Source: a virus
Virus record (IMG/VR): IMGVR_UViG_3300009609_000054
Coordinates: 1-25,868 of that record
DNA: 25,868 bases
Strand: one strand, 5' to 3'
The notes under the pieces were generated by a model, which had not been told where the DNA came from, made no database searches, and was given only the letters and a program-made list of their open reading frames with translations. Positions 12,683 through 20,442 of the stretch are shown here, one piece after another (position 1 is the first letter of the stretch; each line of letters starts with the position of its first letter). A program made the translations under genes and the position numbers.

Positions 12683-13764
12683 GTGTTGAACAATGGATTG
12701 CGCGGGATGCGCGTCGGCCCGGCCACTTCTGGGCCGATAATGAGATCTACGACCGCTATGCCCGTCTCATCGGCGTCAATGCGTTTGCTGTCTATATGTC
12801 GCTCACGCGCCACGCCGACAATCATGGAACCTGTTACCCGTCGCACCAGACGTTAGCTGATGACCTCGGACTCAGCCGGGCAACCGTCCTCCGAGCAATC
12901 CACATCCTAGAACGGCATGAACTGATCCATGTAGACGTTCGCCGGCTGCCTGTCCGTGGTCAGACAACCAATATCTACACCCTGATCCAGGTTGCTAAAA
13001 CCGCTGTTGCAGAAAGTGACAGCGGTAGCAAAACCCCTGTTGCTGTGGTTGACAGCGGTGGTGCTACCGCTGTTGCTGTGGTTGACAGCCAAGCCAAACC
13101 GCTGTCAACCACAGCAACCCCCCCTGTATCTCTGCAACAGGGGGGGTATCACACAGCAACACCCCCTGTTGCTGTGGTTGACAGCCATATTAACAATACC
13201 CACGTTAACAAGACCCAATTAACAACCACCACCATACCTCCTCCGGCGCCAGTCCTCCGGTTGATTCCCGGTGGTGGTGGTGGTGGTGGAGGAGATGTTT
13301 ACGAAAGAGACGACGATGGAGAGCGGATCGACGTGGAGATTGTTGATGCGTGCGAGATCGAAAGTGAGCAGACACGCCGCGCCGAGCTGGTCGATCAACT
13401 CGTCGCCCTGGGCGTATGGCGCTCCAAAGCGGTTGAAGCGGTAGACGCCGGCACGGTTACGACTGAGCACGATATTGTGTGCTGTAAGCGTTTCGTCGCC
13501 GCGTCTACTGCGGAGCGTCCGGCTTCGACGCTCTGGTCTAACTGGCTTGCTGGTGGTGACGTGCCACCGCTCCCCCAGACCACGCCGTCGAGCGTGACGC
13601 CGGACCTCATCGCAGCAGCTCGTGCGATGCGTGAGGAGTCCGACCGGATGCAGCAAACGCCGGTTGACACGGTTGGTCCGGCTGGCATAGCCGCAGCAAT
13701 CAGGCAGGGATCAATGCGTGCGTTCCCCGCAAAGAAGCGCGCGTTTGACTGGGTGCAGCCATGA
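12679..13764 (+). CDS. Winged-helix replication initiator-like protein with internal origin-like repeats
   Basis: The 361 residues start at ATG 12679 (GGGAGGA eight bases upstream; the in-frame ATG at 12649 lacks this). The N-terminal ~105 residues are a winged HTH of the phage replication-initiator type: FWADNEIYDRYARLIGVNAF, then YPSHQTLADDLGLSRATVLR and AIHILERHELIHV. The middle (~115-205) is low complexity with repeated PVAVVDS and an eight-Gly run, and its DNA forms iteron-like repeats. The C-terminal ~100 residues (ELVDQLVALGVWRSKAVEAV, STLWSNWLAGG) resemble helicase-loader-like tails seen in such proteins. The stop overlaps the next ATG (ATGA). Confidence 0.72.
   Translation: MSVEQWIARDARRPGHFWADNEIYDRYARLIGVNAFAVYMSLTRHADNHGTCYPSHQTLADDLGLSRATVLRAIHILERHELIHVDVRRLPVRGQTTNIYTLIQVAKTAVAESDSGSKTPVAVVDSGGATAVAVVDSQAKPLSTTATPPVSLQQGGYHTATPPVAVVDSHINNTHVNKTQLTTTTIPPPAPVLRLIPGGGGGGGGDVYERDDDGERIDVEIVDACEIESEQTRRAELVDQLVALGVWRSKAVEAVDAGTVTTEHDIVCCKRFVAASTAERPASTLWSNWLAGGDVPPLPQTTPSSVTPDLIAAARAMREESDRMQQTPVDTVGPAGIAAAIRQGSMRAFPAKKRAFDWVQP
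13004..13226 (+). other. Putative replication origin inside the initiator gene
   Basis: Three perfect direct copies of CTGTTGCTGTGGTTGACAGC (13037-13056, 13070-13089, 13166-13185), one inverted copy matching 18 of 20 (13101-13118) and one degenerate copy (13004-13023, 15 of 20) are present. A CCCCCCCTGT / ACAGGGGGGG dyad (13118-13146) lies among them. Immediately after comes an AT-rich segment with three TTAACAA units (13189-13225). Iterons followed by an AT-rich unwinding region within the initiator gene is the lambda ori arrangement. Function is inferred. Confidence 0.68.
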
Positions 13765-14534
13765 GCGAACGACGCGCAACCTATGGTGAAGGTCGAGATA
13801 CCGAAGATAAGCTCGATCTCTTTGCGGCCCTGCTCAACTTGCATATGACGATATGTAGCGAGAAAGTCTGGTGTCCACGCTATGAATATATTGATATGAA
13901 CGCCGGACCAGGCATAGCGCCACAACTGCAAATCCACGGGAGTCCGTTGCTCTTCCTTGATACCATCAGGCGATTCAAGCTGTCATATCATGCCCTGATG
14001 ATAGAGCAGGATGGCAGATCAGCCGTGGAGTTGCGTGATCGGATCGGCATTGACGACCATACACGCGTGGTTCAAGGCGATCATGCACTCGTCGTCCCAC
14101 AGCACATTCGCACGCTGGCAGGGCAACCCGCCGGCATCATTCATCACGATCCAAACGGATTGCCATCGTGGGACGTGTTACGAGACATCTTTGCTCATCC
14201 GCAAGCCAAACGGCTCGACCTCTTTATGTATTGCCGGACCAATGATGTGCGGCGGGTGAATGGCTACCGCTACAATCGCGGGATTCCTGACATCACGTTG
14301 CCGGAAGGACTCGCGGCAATCAAGAAAGACTACTGGCTCATCCGCACACCACGCAAGGCGTCATGCTGGACCTATATCATCGGTACCAACTGGCCCGGAT
14401 TCCCCGAATGGCGTAAGAACGGCGTGTATCGGTTGGAAAGCAAGGAAGGTCAAGCTATCTTGCACAATGTCACGTTCCGACCGAAGCAACCGCCCGAACT
14501 CGACCAGCAAGCAATCCCGCTTGAATTGCTATAA
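13761..14534 (+). CDS. tcmP: Three-Cys-motif partner protein (TcmP-like), methyltransferase-like
   Basis: The 257-residue protein starts at ATG 13761, overlapping the initiator stop. It resembles TcmP proteins, which are named for occurring beside phage Gp37/Gp68 (DUF5131) three-Cys proteins, exactly as here. YIDMNAGPG (residues 43-51) looks like a SAM-binding motif I, and IIHHDPNG (126-133) like a motif IV with DPNG in place of DPPY/DPFG, so a Rossmann methyltransferase fold is plausible. The N-terminal GRDTEDKLDLFAALLNLHMT and the C-terminal KASCWTYIIGTNWPGFPEW segments fit this. Substrate is unknown to me. It is co-transcribed with the ParB-radical-SAM fusion eight bases downstream. Confidence 0.75.
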   Translation: MSERRATYGEGRDTEDKLDLFAALLNLHMTICSEKVWCPRYEYIDMNAGPGIAPQLQIHGSPLLFLDTIRRFKLSYHALMIEQDGRSAVELRDRIGIDDHTRVVQGDHALVVPQHIRTLAGQPAGIIHHDPNGLPSWDVLRDIFAHPQAKRLDLFMYCRTNDVRRVNGYRYNRGIPDITLPEGLAAIKKDYWLIRTPRKASCWTYIIGTNWPGFPEWRKNGVYRLESKEGQAILHNVTFRPKQPPELDQQAIPLELL

Positions 14535-14542
14535 GGATGGAT

Positions 14543-15997
14543 ATGTATACTCGCACGATAGCAGACCTTCATCCGCATCCCCGCAACGCTGCGATCTACG
14601 GCGATAGTGCCGACGCAGACTTGATTGAGAGTGTCAGGTCGAAGGGCATACTCAATCCGTTACTGATTGCCCACGATGGGACGATCATCAGTGGACACCG
14701 CCGCCTGATTGCCGCGCAACGCGTCGGCCTGGCCGATGTTCCGGTTGTGATCTATGGATCGGATGATGATCTCGACATCCTTGAGGCATTGATTGAAAGT
14801 AACCGGCAACGTGAGAAAACCAATTATCAAGTCGGTCGTGAAGCTGCTGCGTCCCTTGAAATTGAGCACGAACGCGCTCGGCGGCGGCAAGCGGTCCGAT
14901 CTTTACTTCCGCAGAATTCTGCGGAAGTAAACGGGGATGCCCGCAAGATCGTTGCTGATAAGCTCGGCATGTCACACCCGAAAGTCACGCAAGCCGCAGC
15001 CGTGGTCGAGGTGATAGACAAACTCACCGAGGCCGGCGATACCCGCCATGCTGACCAGCTCCGCACGGTGCTTAATGACAAGAGTGTTCACGCGGCGTAT
15101 AAGAAAGCAAAGGACGATGGGCACATCGCCGTTGCCGATGCTGAGACGTCGAAGGATGCACCCGCCATGCAAGACGCGTATACGCTTTTCGAGTGGGACG
15201 CTATGACAGCCGCTGCTCAGCAAGCACTCATTAGTGGCGCGTTGCTCCATCCACCACGCGGCAAGATGAACTTTCAAAAGACAGACAACATTGAGTGGGC
15301 GTTCTGGTCGTGGAATCCAATCACCGGCTGTTATCACGATTGCATCTACTGCTATGCCCGCGATATTGCGAACCGCTACTATCCGCAGAAGTTCGACGCC
15401 GCGATACTGCCACACCGCTTGACCATTCCACGCTACCAGCAGCCGCCCACGCACGCCAAAGAGCAGATCGGCTATAAGAATATCTTTACCTGTAGCATGG
15501 CTGATCTGTTCGGCAAGTGGGTACCACAACCCTGGATCGATGCTGTTCTGGACACGGTACGCAAATCCCCACAGTGGAACTTTCTGTTTCTCACCAAGTT
15601 CCCGATCCGATTGTCTGAGCAGACCTGGCCGGATAATGCGTGGGTTGGCTGCACAGTTGACCGCCAGGCCCGCGTTGCGAGTGCCGAGCGTGCATTCCGC
15701 AAGGTCAAGGCCGGCCTCAAGTGGCTGTCGTGCGAACCGCTCCTCGAACCGCTCACCTTCACATCACTTGAAATGTTCGACTGGATCGTGATTGGCGGGC
15801 AGACCAAGAGCACGCAGGCACCAGCATTTGATCCACCGTGGGAATGGATCGAGAGCCTTGTGAACCAGGCACGCGCGGCCGGCTGCAAGGTCTATTTCAA
15901 AACGAATCTCCACGCGCGGCCAAAGGAATATCCGTTCAGCGAAAGGGGTACACATGATGATTCAGTTCATCCGCTATCGCCTGGCCGATCTCGCTGA
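14543..15997 (+). CDS. ParB-like nuclease domain fused to a radical-SAM-like Gp37/Gp68 (DUF5131) domain
   Basis: About 484 residues. ATG 14543 is preferred (AAGGA five bases upstream); ATG 14537 adds two residues. Residues ~5-70 are a ParB/Srx domain (LHPHPRNAAIY, SKGILNPLLIAHDGTIISGHRRL, with GHRR at 51-54), followed by a ParB-type HTH region (ARKIVADKLGMSHPKVTQA). From ~240 the Gp37/Gp68 domain begins (IEWAFWSWNPITGCYHDCIYC) with Cys263, Cys267 and Cys270 in the CxxxCxxC pattern that binds the 4Fe-4S cluster of radical SAM enzymes. Later segments MADLFGKWVP, FLFLTKFP, WLSCEPLLEPL and DWIVIGGQT fit the family. The fusion suggests a DNA-targeted radical reaction, which is inference. A 30-bp palindrome lies within the gene. 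Confidence 0.8.
   Translation: MYTRTIADLHPHPRNAAIYGDSADADLIESVRSKGILNPLLIAHDGTIISGHRRLIAAQRVGLADVPVVIYGSDDDLDILEALIESNRQREKTNYQVGREAAASLEIEHERARRRQAVRSLLPQNSAEVNGDARKIVADKLGMSHPKVTQAAAVVEVIDKLTEAGDTRHADQLRTVLNDKSVHAAYKKAKDDGHIAVADAETSKDAPAMQDAYTLFEWDAMTAAAQQALISGALLHPPRGKMNFQKTDNIEWAFWSWNPITGCYHDCIYCYARDIANRYYPQKFDAAILPHRLTIPRYQQPPTHAKEQIGYKNIFTCSMADLFGKWVPQPWIDAVLDTVRKSPQWNFLFLTKFPIRLSEQTWPDNAWVGCTVDRQARVASAERAFRKVKAGLKWLSCEPLLEPLTFTSLEMFDWIVIGGQTKSTQAPAFDPPWEWIESLVNQARAAGCKVYFKTNLHARPKEYPFSERGTHDDSVHPLSPGRSR
14902..14931. promoter_or_regulatory. 30-bp perfect palindrome inside the ParB-fusion gene
   Basis: The half-site TTTACTTCCGCAGAA (14902-14916) is followed directly by its exact reverse complement (14917-14931), with GAATTC at the centre. 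It encodes the linker between the ParB and HTH parts (LLPQNSAEVN). ParB proteins bind palindromic parS sites, often near parB, so this could be its own binding site. It could also be an RNA hairpin. Confidence 0.6.
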
Positions 15998-16058
15998 GGC
16001 GTTGCCCGCGTTCATCATCCGTTGGTGGTACTGGTATCGCATCGGGAGGGTCAGATGA
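15954..16058 (+). CDS. 34-residue basic/hydrophobic mini-protein
   Basis: Starts at ATG 15954 (or 15957) after GAAAGGGG and stops at 16056-16058, overlapping the next ATG as ATGA. The sequence begins MMIQFIRYRLADLAEALPAF and then has a Trp/Tyr-rich segment IIRWWYWYRIGRVR, suggesting membrane association. Its 5' end overlaps the 3' end of the ParB-fusion gene in another frame. The ribosome site and coupled overlap support translation. Function is unknown. Confidence 0.5.
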   Translation: MMIQFIRYRLADLAEALPAFIIRWWYWYRIGRVR

Positions 16059-16336
16059 CCAGACGCCCGCCAGGGCCGCTCCACGCCACGGAGCGACTCA
16101 TAACGCCCCCATTGCGCAGTCTTATGGCTATCGCGCCATCTGGCGCCGCTGTATGGCTTGTAAAGTTTACCGAGCATGACCATGAGCTGGGCTGGGGTGC
16201 GGGCAATATCACCGACGCTGAGTATCCGCAGTTCCGCAAGGCGCGCGGCCTGGCCGAGCGATCCGGCATTGAGAAGTGGAACGCTGCCCGCGCGGTCCTG
16301 GTCAATGCCGGGTGGACGATCCAACGGGACGAATAA
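16055..16336 (+). CDS. 93-residue protein of unknown function
   Basis: ATG 16055 has GGGAGGG five bases upstream and overlaps the previous stop, so it is chosen over the in-frame ATG at 16022. A Pro/Arg-rich start (MTRRPPGPLHATERLITPP) precedes a compact region (SGAAVWLVKFTEHDHELGWG, then KWNAARAVLVNAGWT). No domain was recognised. It belongs to the end of the replication operon. Confidence 0.6.
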   Translation: MTRRPPGPLHATERLITPPLRSLMAIAPSGAAVWLVKFTEHDHELGWGAGNITDAEYPQFRKARGLAERSGIEKWNAARAVLVNAGWTIQRDE

Positions 16337-16377
16337 GCGCAAGATCGCGCAAGGTTTCATACGCGAAGGATAGACCC

Positions 16378-16671
16378 ATGCTTAAACCGGATTGGATAGA
16401 GGGACCACACGCCGATGGTGAGTACAGCGCGTATTCCTTGCTCGACGCCGTGAAATATGAATCGTATCGGCTCCGCGTGCAACAATGGGAAGCTGGCTCG
16501 TGGGTTGGTAATGTCGTCTACTACGTCAACCCGTTCGAGTATTTCAATGCGGTCAAGCGGAGGCTGCCCGATGTGGAGACTGCGAAGGTGTGGTGTGAGA
16601 CTGCGTTGATCCACCTGATGATCGTCGGCACGGAAATAGGAATCGAGGATGAACAGCATGATACCGTTTGA
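16378..16671 (+). CDS. 97-residue protein of unknown function
   Basis: ATG 16378 follows GAAGGA seven bases upstream; the longer frame from 16276 overlaps the previous gene and is rejected. It starts MLKPDWIEGPHADGEYSAYS and is rich in Tyr, Val and Trp (YRLRVQQWEAGSWVGNVVYY). No family is recognised. Its last ~14 bp overlap the next gene start. Confidence 0.6.
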   Translation: MLKPDWIEGPHADGEYSAYSLLDAVKYESYRLRVQQWEAGSWVGNVVYYVNPFEYFNAVKRRLPDVETAKVWCETALIHLMIVGTEIGIEDEQHDTV

Positions 16672-16816
16672 CTATCTGTTCATCGGCTTGCTGGTGGTGC
16701 TGGTGGTTGGCATCGCCATCGAACGGTGGCGCACGCGTGACGAGCGGTACCTCGACAGGCCCGTTGACCGCCACTGGACGCAGGTCAAGCCGCCTGACGA
16801 TAACCACCGACTCTAG
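16658..16816 (+). CDS. 52-residue single-TM protein, last gene of the rightward operon
   Basis: ATG 16658 (GAGG nine bases upstream; ATG 16649 adds three residues) encodes MIPFDYLFIGLLVVLVVGIA, one membrane helix, followed by a charged cytoplasmic-type tail (ERWRTRDERYLDRPVDRHW). Its TAG stop at 16814-16816 overlaps by two bases the stop of the opposing leftward gene. Function is unknown. Confidence 0.6.
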   Translation: MIPFDYLFIGLLVVLVVGIAIERWRTRDERYLDRPVDRHWTQVKPPDDNHRL

Positions 16817-17040
16817 CCGAGATCAAGCGGTGGGAGTGCAGCTCGCGCGTCGCGCATGGCCTGCTCGTGCTCGTGCATCAGTACTTCGGATTTGAGCCAG
16901 TCGGTTATCTGTTCTTTGGCAAACTGGCCTTTGGTCTGGTCCTTGCCGGCTTCGTCCTTGCCGGTGTAGCCGTGGCGGTCTGCAATCGCGTCAAGCACGC
17001 GCGGCGCCATCTCGTCCGGTATATTAATTCTGATCTCCAT
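16813..17040 (-). CDS. Small protein, last gene of the late operon
   Basis: The 75 residues begin MEIRINIPDEMAPRVLDAIA and continue with GQFAKEQITDWLKSEVLMHE. Short proteins of this type (an IxIPD start, AFA..QI..WVK middle) often lie at the end of siphovirus tail operons. GGGGGAG lies three bases before the ATG. It is probably helical and soluble. No function can be assigned. Its stop overlaps the stop of the convergent rightward operon. Confidence 0.7.
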   Translation of the reverse strand: MEIRINIPDEMAPRVLDAIADRHGYTGKDEAGKDQTKGQFAKEQITDWLKSEVLMHEHEQAMRDARAALPPLDLG

Positions 17041-17048
17041 GACTCCCC

Positions 17049-17918
17049 CTAGACGAGCGTAACTGTCTTTCGCACAGCGCCCACAGTGAAGTACAAAACA
17101 CCACCGGAATACTCGAACGCACCATCCTCCGGTGTGGTCATGTTGGTTCCCGCCGTGAGCTTGAGCGGTGCAGTATTCGCAGTGGCCGAACCAGCCGCGA
17201 TATGCACGCGCGCGGTTGGCGTGGTCACAGCACCAATACCAATATTCCCCGTCGCTGCTATACGCATCCGTTCGGTCGGTACGGCCCCTACGGTGGCCGG
17301 AGTGGTCCGGAATATCAATCTGCCGGGGTTGATATCGGTTGTGACCGTTGCGGCCGCCTGAGCCTCGATGTCGGCCACAACGAAGTTGGTCGTGGTGCTC
17401 GTGTCTGCCGCCCAGAATTGCAGCTTGCCAATCGTATCATCGAGCGTGACTGAGGCATCCTGCCGGCGTAAGGTCAACACACCGCCAATCGTATCGTTCA
17501 CGTCGAGCCGGCCAACCGGAGGAGAGCCGCCCACACCAACGTTCCCCACCTCGTCAATGGTCATTCGCCGTGACCCGGTGTTGGTCGTCGAGGTGGCGCC
17601 GGTGTAGAGCAGTATCGTTGTCGCGCTATTGTGTATCGCTGTCCCGCCGCCAATGAACAGCGTGTTGGCCGTCGCGGCGTTGGTGGCCAGCATCATGGCG
17701 ACTGATTCCTCGGTGTTGGTGTAATGCGCCGAGGCAACACGCGCGAACTTGCTTGTTGCGTCGGTCCGCGTTGCCAGCCCGTTATCCGCGCCGAGCATCA
17801 GGGTCACGCCGCCCCACATGATGTCCACGGCATTGGTGAACGTCGTTGCCAGTGCGGTTACACCCTTCTGTACGAACCACGTAGCAAGCGTTGCGATATC
17901 CGTCTGAGTAAATTTCAA
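17049..17918 (-). CDS. Tail fibre-like protein
   Basis: This 289-residue, Thr/Ala/Gly-rich protein contains repeated fibre motifs: RRMTIDEVGNVGVGGSPPVGRLDV (about 117-140) and ERMRIAATGNIGIGAVTTPT followed by ARVHIA (about 215-240). These match the xGNVGIGtxxPxxxLhV repeats common in phage tail and tip fibres that contact the host. It likely starts at TTG 17918 (GGAGG five bases upstream), with an ATGCTTGA junction to the upstream gene. The C-terminal GGVLYFTVGAVRKTVTLV is a typical fibre end. It is probably a receptor-binding component. Confidence 0.75.
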   Translation of the reverse strand: MKFTQTDIATLATWFVQKGVTALATTFTNAVDIMWGGVTLMLGADNGLATRTDATSKFARVASAHYTNTEESVAMMLATNAATANTLFIGGGTAIHNSATTILLYTGATSTTNTGSRRMTIDEVGNVGVGGSPPVGRLDVNDTIGGVLTLRRQDASVTLDDTIGKLQFWAADTSTTTNFVVADIEAQAAATVTTDINPGRLIFRTTPATVGAVPTERMRIAATGNIGIGAVTTPTARVHIAAGSATANTAPLKLTAGTNMTTPEDGAFEYSGGVLYFTVGAVRKTVTLV

Positions 17919-19066
17919 GCATCCTCCACTTCACCAAGCACACCTTGCACGCCTGATTTATAGGACAATTCGCCGGGAGATGACCAGGTTGTCTCAGACA
18001 GATAGATGTTCTCAATACTCTCAATCGACACGCCAGGAGCGACTGATGACGGCACAAAATCAACCTGACGCAAGACGGTATCCGGTCGCACCATGTACAG
18101 CGGAATCGGTGCGCCGCTGGTGTCTGTGATACTCCCGTCGAGCTGCTCCAGGTAGTCCACCGCGCTCGAGTAGCGTTTCGATTCGTGGAGGTAGGGAATC
18201 CGGCCCTGGCCTACGCCGAAGATGAACTCTTTCGTTCCGGTGAGCGGTCCTGCCGCCTGCCTGGTCAACCGCTTGATGATCTCGCCGGGCGGCTCGAACT
18301 TGTCGAAGTTATGCACGATCGCGTCGAGGTTATCCCCGATGATGTGCGACTGATCATCAATCAGGTACGGCGCTGATCCGAGATGCGTGTCATGCAGAAT
18401 CGTTCGGATGATATCCAGCACCCACTCGAGCTCGTACGGGTTGGTGGCCGAGTAGTAATACTGGGAATACCACAGCGTGCGATACCACCCAAGACACTCA
18501 ATCTCAATAAGCGGCTCACCACCGCTGTCCGGCGCTCCACCGCTTGATTCAGGCAACCACAGCAGCCGTTGCCGCGATGCCAGCAACGACTCGGCCTTAC
18601 GCTGAGCATACTCAGTCGGCCACAGACCGCTCAGCGTATAGGCGAAGCTTGGGTACCGGCCATCGTAGGCATCAGGACCAACCACCAGCGTGCGCGGCGG
18701 CTCATCCGGTGGCAAGCCGGCCAGCGGCACATAGTTGTAGAAGATACGCCCCCACTCGGCATACCCCTCTAAACTGCGCGTGCGGCGGCGGCGTCCCGTC
18801 CCAAACCGGACACTCCAGATGAACCCCTCCCACAGCCACTCCCCGGCATCCGACCATATCTCCACCGGACAGCCGAGCCAGCGGTCAGCAGCGGTATAGC
18901 CCTCGTCGAACGTGCCAGCTACCGCGATGCGGGCCTCCAGTGGCCCCCACATCGCGGCATGGGTGAAGCTCACATCAGACACGCGCCCGCTGAGATCGGC
19001 TTTGAGGTTCGTGGTTGGTAGTCCGGTCGGATGGTTGCCGTCCTTGTCGAGCACCCTGATTTGCAT
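17915..19066 (-). CDS. Tail hub/tip protein (minor tail protein)
   Basis: The 383 residues lie between the distal-tail-like protein and the fibre, where siphoviruses encode the tail-associated hub (Tal/gp27-like). The N-terminal half is beta-rich with many Trp residues (DRWLGCPVEIWSDAGEWLWE, SVRFGTGRRRRTRSLEGYAE), resembling baseplate-hub barrels. No lysin domain is visible. The ATG overlaps the previous stop by one base (TGATG). The role is inferred from position and texture. Confidence 0.6.
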   Translation of the reverse strand: MQIRVLDKDGNHPTGLPTTNLKADLSGRVSDVSFTHAAMWGPLEARIAVAGTFDEGYTAADRWLGCPVEIWSDAGEWLWEGFIWSVRFGTGRRRRTRSLEGYAEWGRIFYNYVPLAGLPPDEPPRTLVVGPDAYDGRYPSFAYTLSGLWPTEYAQRKAESLLASRQRLLWLPESSGGAPDSGGEPLIEIECLGWYRTLWYSQYYYSATNPYELEWVLDIIRTILHDTHLGSAPYLIDDQSHIIGDNLDAIVHNFDKFEPPGEIIKRLTRQAAGPLTGTKEFIFGVGQGRIPYLHESKRYSSAVDYLEQLDGSITDTSGAPIPLYMVRPDTVLRQVDFVPSSVAPGVSIESIENIYLSETTWSSPGELSYKSGVQGVLGEVEDA

Positions 19067-20442
19067 CAGACAGCGCCCCTTAATCCAATTGAATATGACG
19101 GCAGCACTTGCACGCTCAGTGTCCCACCGGATGCGGCAGTGTGGCGCGTTGCTTCGTGCATGGCAATCCAGAACGGCGGCGTATCGCCCGGCGTCAGTGG
19201 ATGCAGCACGCCGAATCGTTCTGCGTTACGGACCAGGACGGCGGTCGTTGAGGTCACGTATTGATCAGGACTCACCAGCGGAAACACGAACGTATCATCA
19301 CGCGCTACCGATTCATAGATCAACTTCTGTGTGGTAGCGATGGCCGCTTTGAGCTTCACGAATGACCGGATCGGAATGAACTCGATATAGTCGGCCCGGA
19401 TCGTCACGGATGACCCGTCACGGCTGCGCGCTTCAACGCTGAGCAGTATCTTGGAGGAGTTGTCCTGATTGGCACGATTGGTAAACGTCGCCGGAATCAG
19501 CAGTGGTCCGAGGTCAACCAGTGACCATTCGTTGACCACACCAGGAAACGCCACCCACTGCGCTACCTGCAAGATCGTGCCGGCTGTCCCGCCGATGAGT
19601 GCGAAGCGCAGCTCCAGCAGGCCCGGTGTGCCAACCGTCACCTTGATCCGCGCCATTGCCCGCACCGGGTCATTCGTGGTCGGCGCCCAGGTCGTGACCG
19701 TCGCCAGGCTCGTCCCGCTCGTGACCACGAACTCGTCCGACCCCGCGCCGCTTGCCGTTGCATCCGTGATGGTATCGAACTCGTGAATGATTGGCGCATC
19801 GCCGAGCTCAGCAATCCAGACCTCAGACCAACTCACGCCGCTGGTATTCGTGACAATCAGCGCAAGCGGCGCCGGCATATCACCGGGCACGACTGCGGTA
19901 TTAATCGCATTATTGCCAGGACTATTTATCACACTTATCGCACTTGCAATGCTGCTCATTGCTCCGGTGTGGGCCACGGGTGCCAGCGTCAGGGTGAACT
20001 GTACGGTTAGCTCGGTTGCGATACTCGACAGGTCAAGCCAATTCATATCCTGGGCAATCGGCTCCGGCATCAGCGGAACGCCAGTGACCACGCGATAGCT
20101 CGGCTGCGTCACACCCTGGCGCGCGAACTTCAACCGGACGGGTGAGCCAATGCGCTGCTCTTCCCACCGTTGCGCCTGCTCCAGCATCAGGATGAGCGTC
20201 TGGAAGCGCGCGTCAAGGTTGTCTGCGGTTGTCCCTACAATGTTCACGACGAACTCAGCCGCCACATCGTCAAGGCTTGACGCTACCGTGCGACTACCAT
20301 CGGCAAACGGGAAGCCGGACACGCGCGCCAGCTTGCGATTGGGTCGAGGTGCGCCATACGAGACGAAGTGATAGCCGGCGACGGTGGTCATAGCTAAGTC
20401 AAGCGTTGTGGTGCCATCTGAGAGGCTAAGCGTATGCGACAT
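19066..20442 (-). CDS. Distal tail-like protein
   Basis: This 458-residue protein directly follows the tape measure (TAATG overlap), the usual place for the distal tail (Dit) protein that caps the tube. The N-terminal ~150 residues (LSLSDGTTTLDLAM, YHFVSYGAPRPNR) fit a Dit-type barrel. The middle ~190-340 residues look like an inserted carbohydrate-binding-like beta-sandwich (RIKVTVGTPGLLELRFALIG, SKILLSVEARSRDGSSV). Such insertions occur in evolved Dits that help adsorption. The assignment is moderate. Confidence 0.58.
   Translation of the reverse strand: MSHTLSLSDGTTTLDLAMTTVAGYHFVSYGAPRPNRKLARVSGFPFADGSRTVASSLDDVAAEFVVNIVGTTADNLDARFQTLILMLEQAQRWEEQRIGSPVRLKFARQGVTQPSYRVVTGVPLMPEPIAQDMNWLDLSSIATELTVQFTLTLAPVAHTGAMSSIASAISVINSPGNNAINTAVVPGDMPAPLALIVTNTSGVSWSEVWIAELGDAPIIHEFDTITDATASGAGSDEFVVTSGTSLATVTTWAPTTNDPVRAMARIKVTVGTPGLLELRFALIGGTAGTILQVAQWVAFPGVVNEWSLVDLGPLLIPATFTNRANQDNSSKILLSVEARSRDGSSVTIRADYIEFIPIRSFVKLKAAIATTQKLIYESVARDDTFVFPLVSPDQYVTSTTAVLVRNAERFGVLHPLTPGDTPPFWIAMHEATRHTAASGGTLSVQVLPSYSIGLRGAV

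Noticed and set aside
13270-13293. GGT run encoding eight glycines as a possible sequencing artefact or frameshift
   Set aside because: The frame stays open with sensible coding on both sides, so it is a flexible linker microsatellite.
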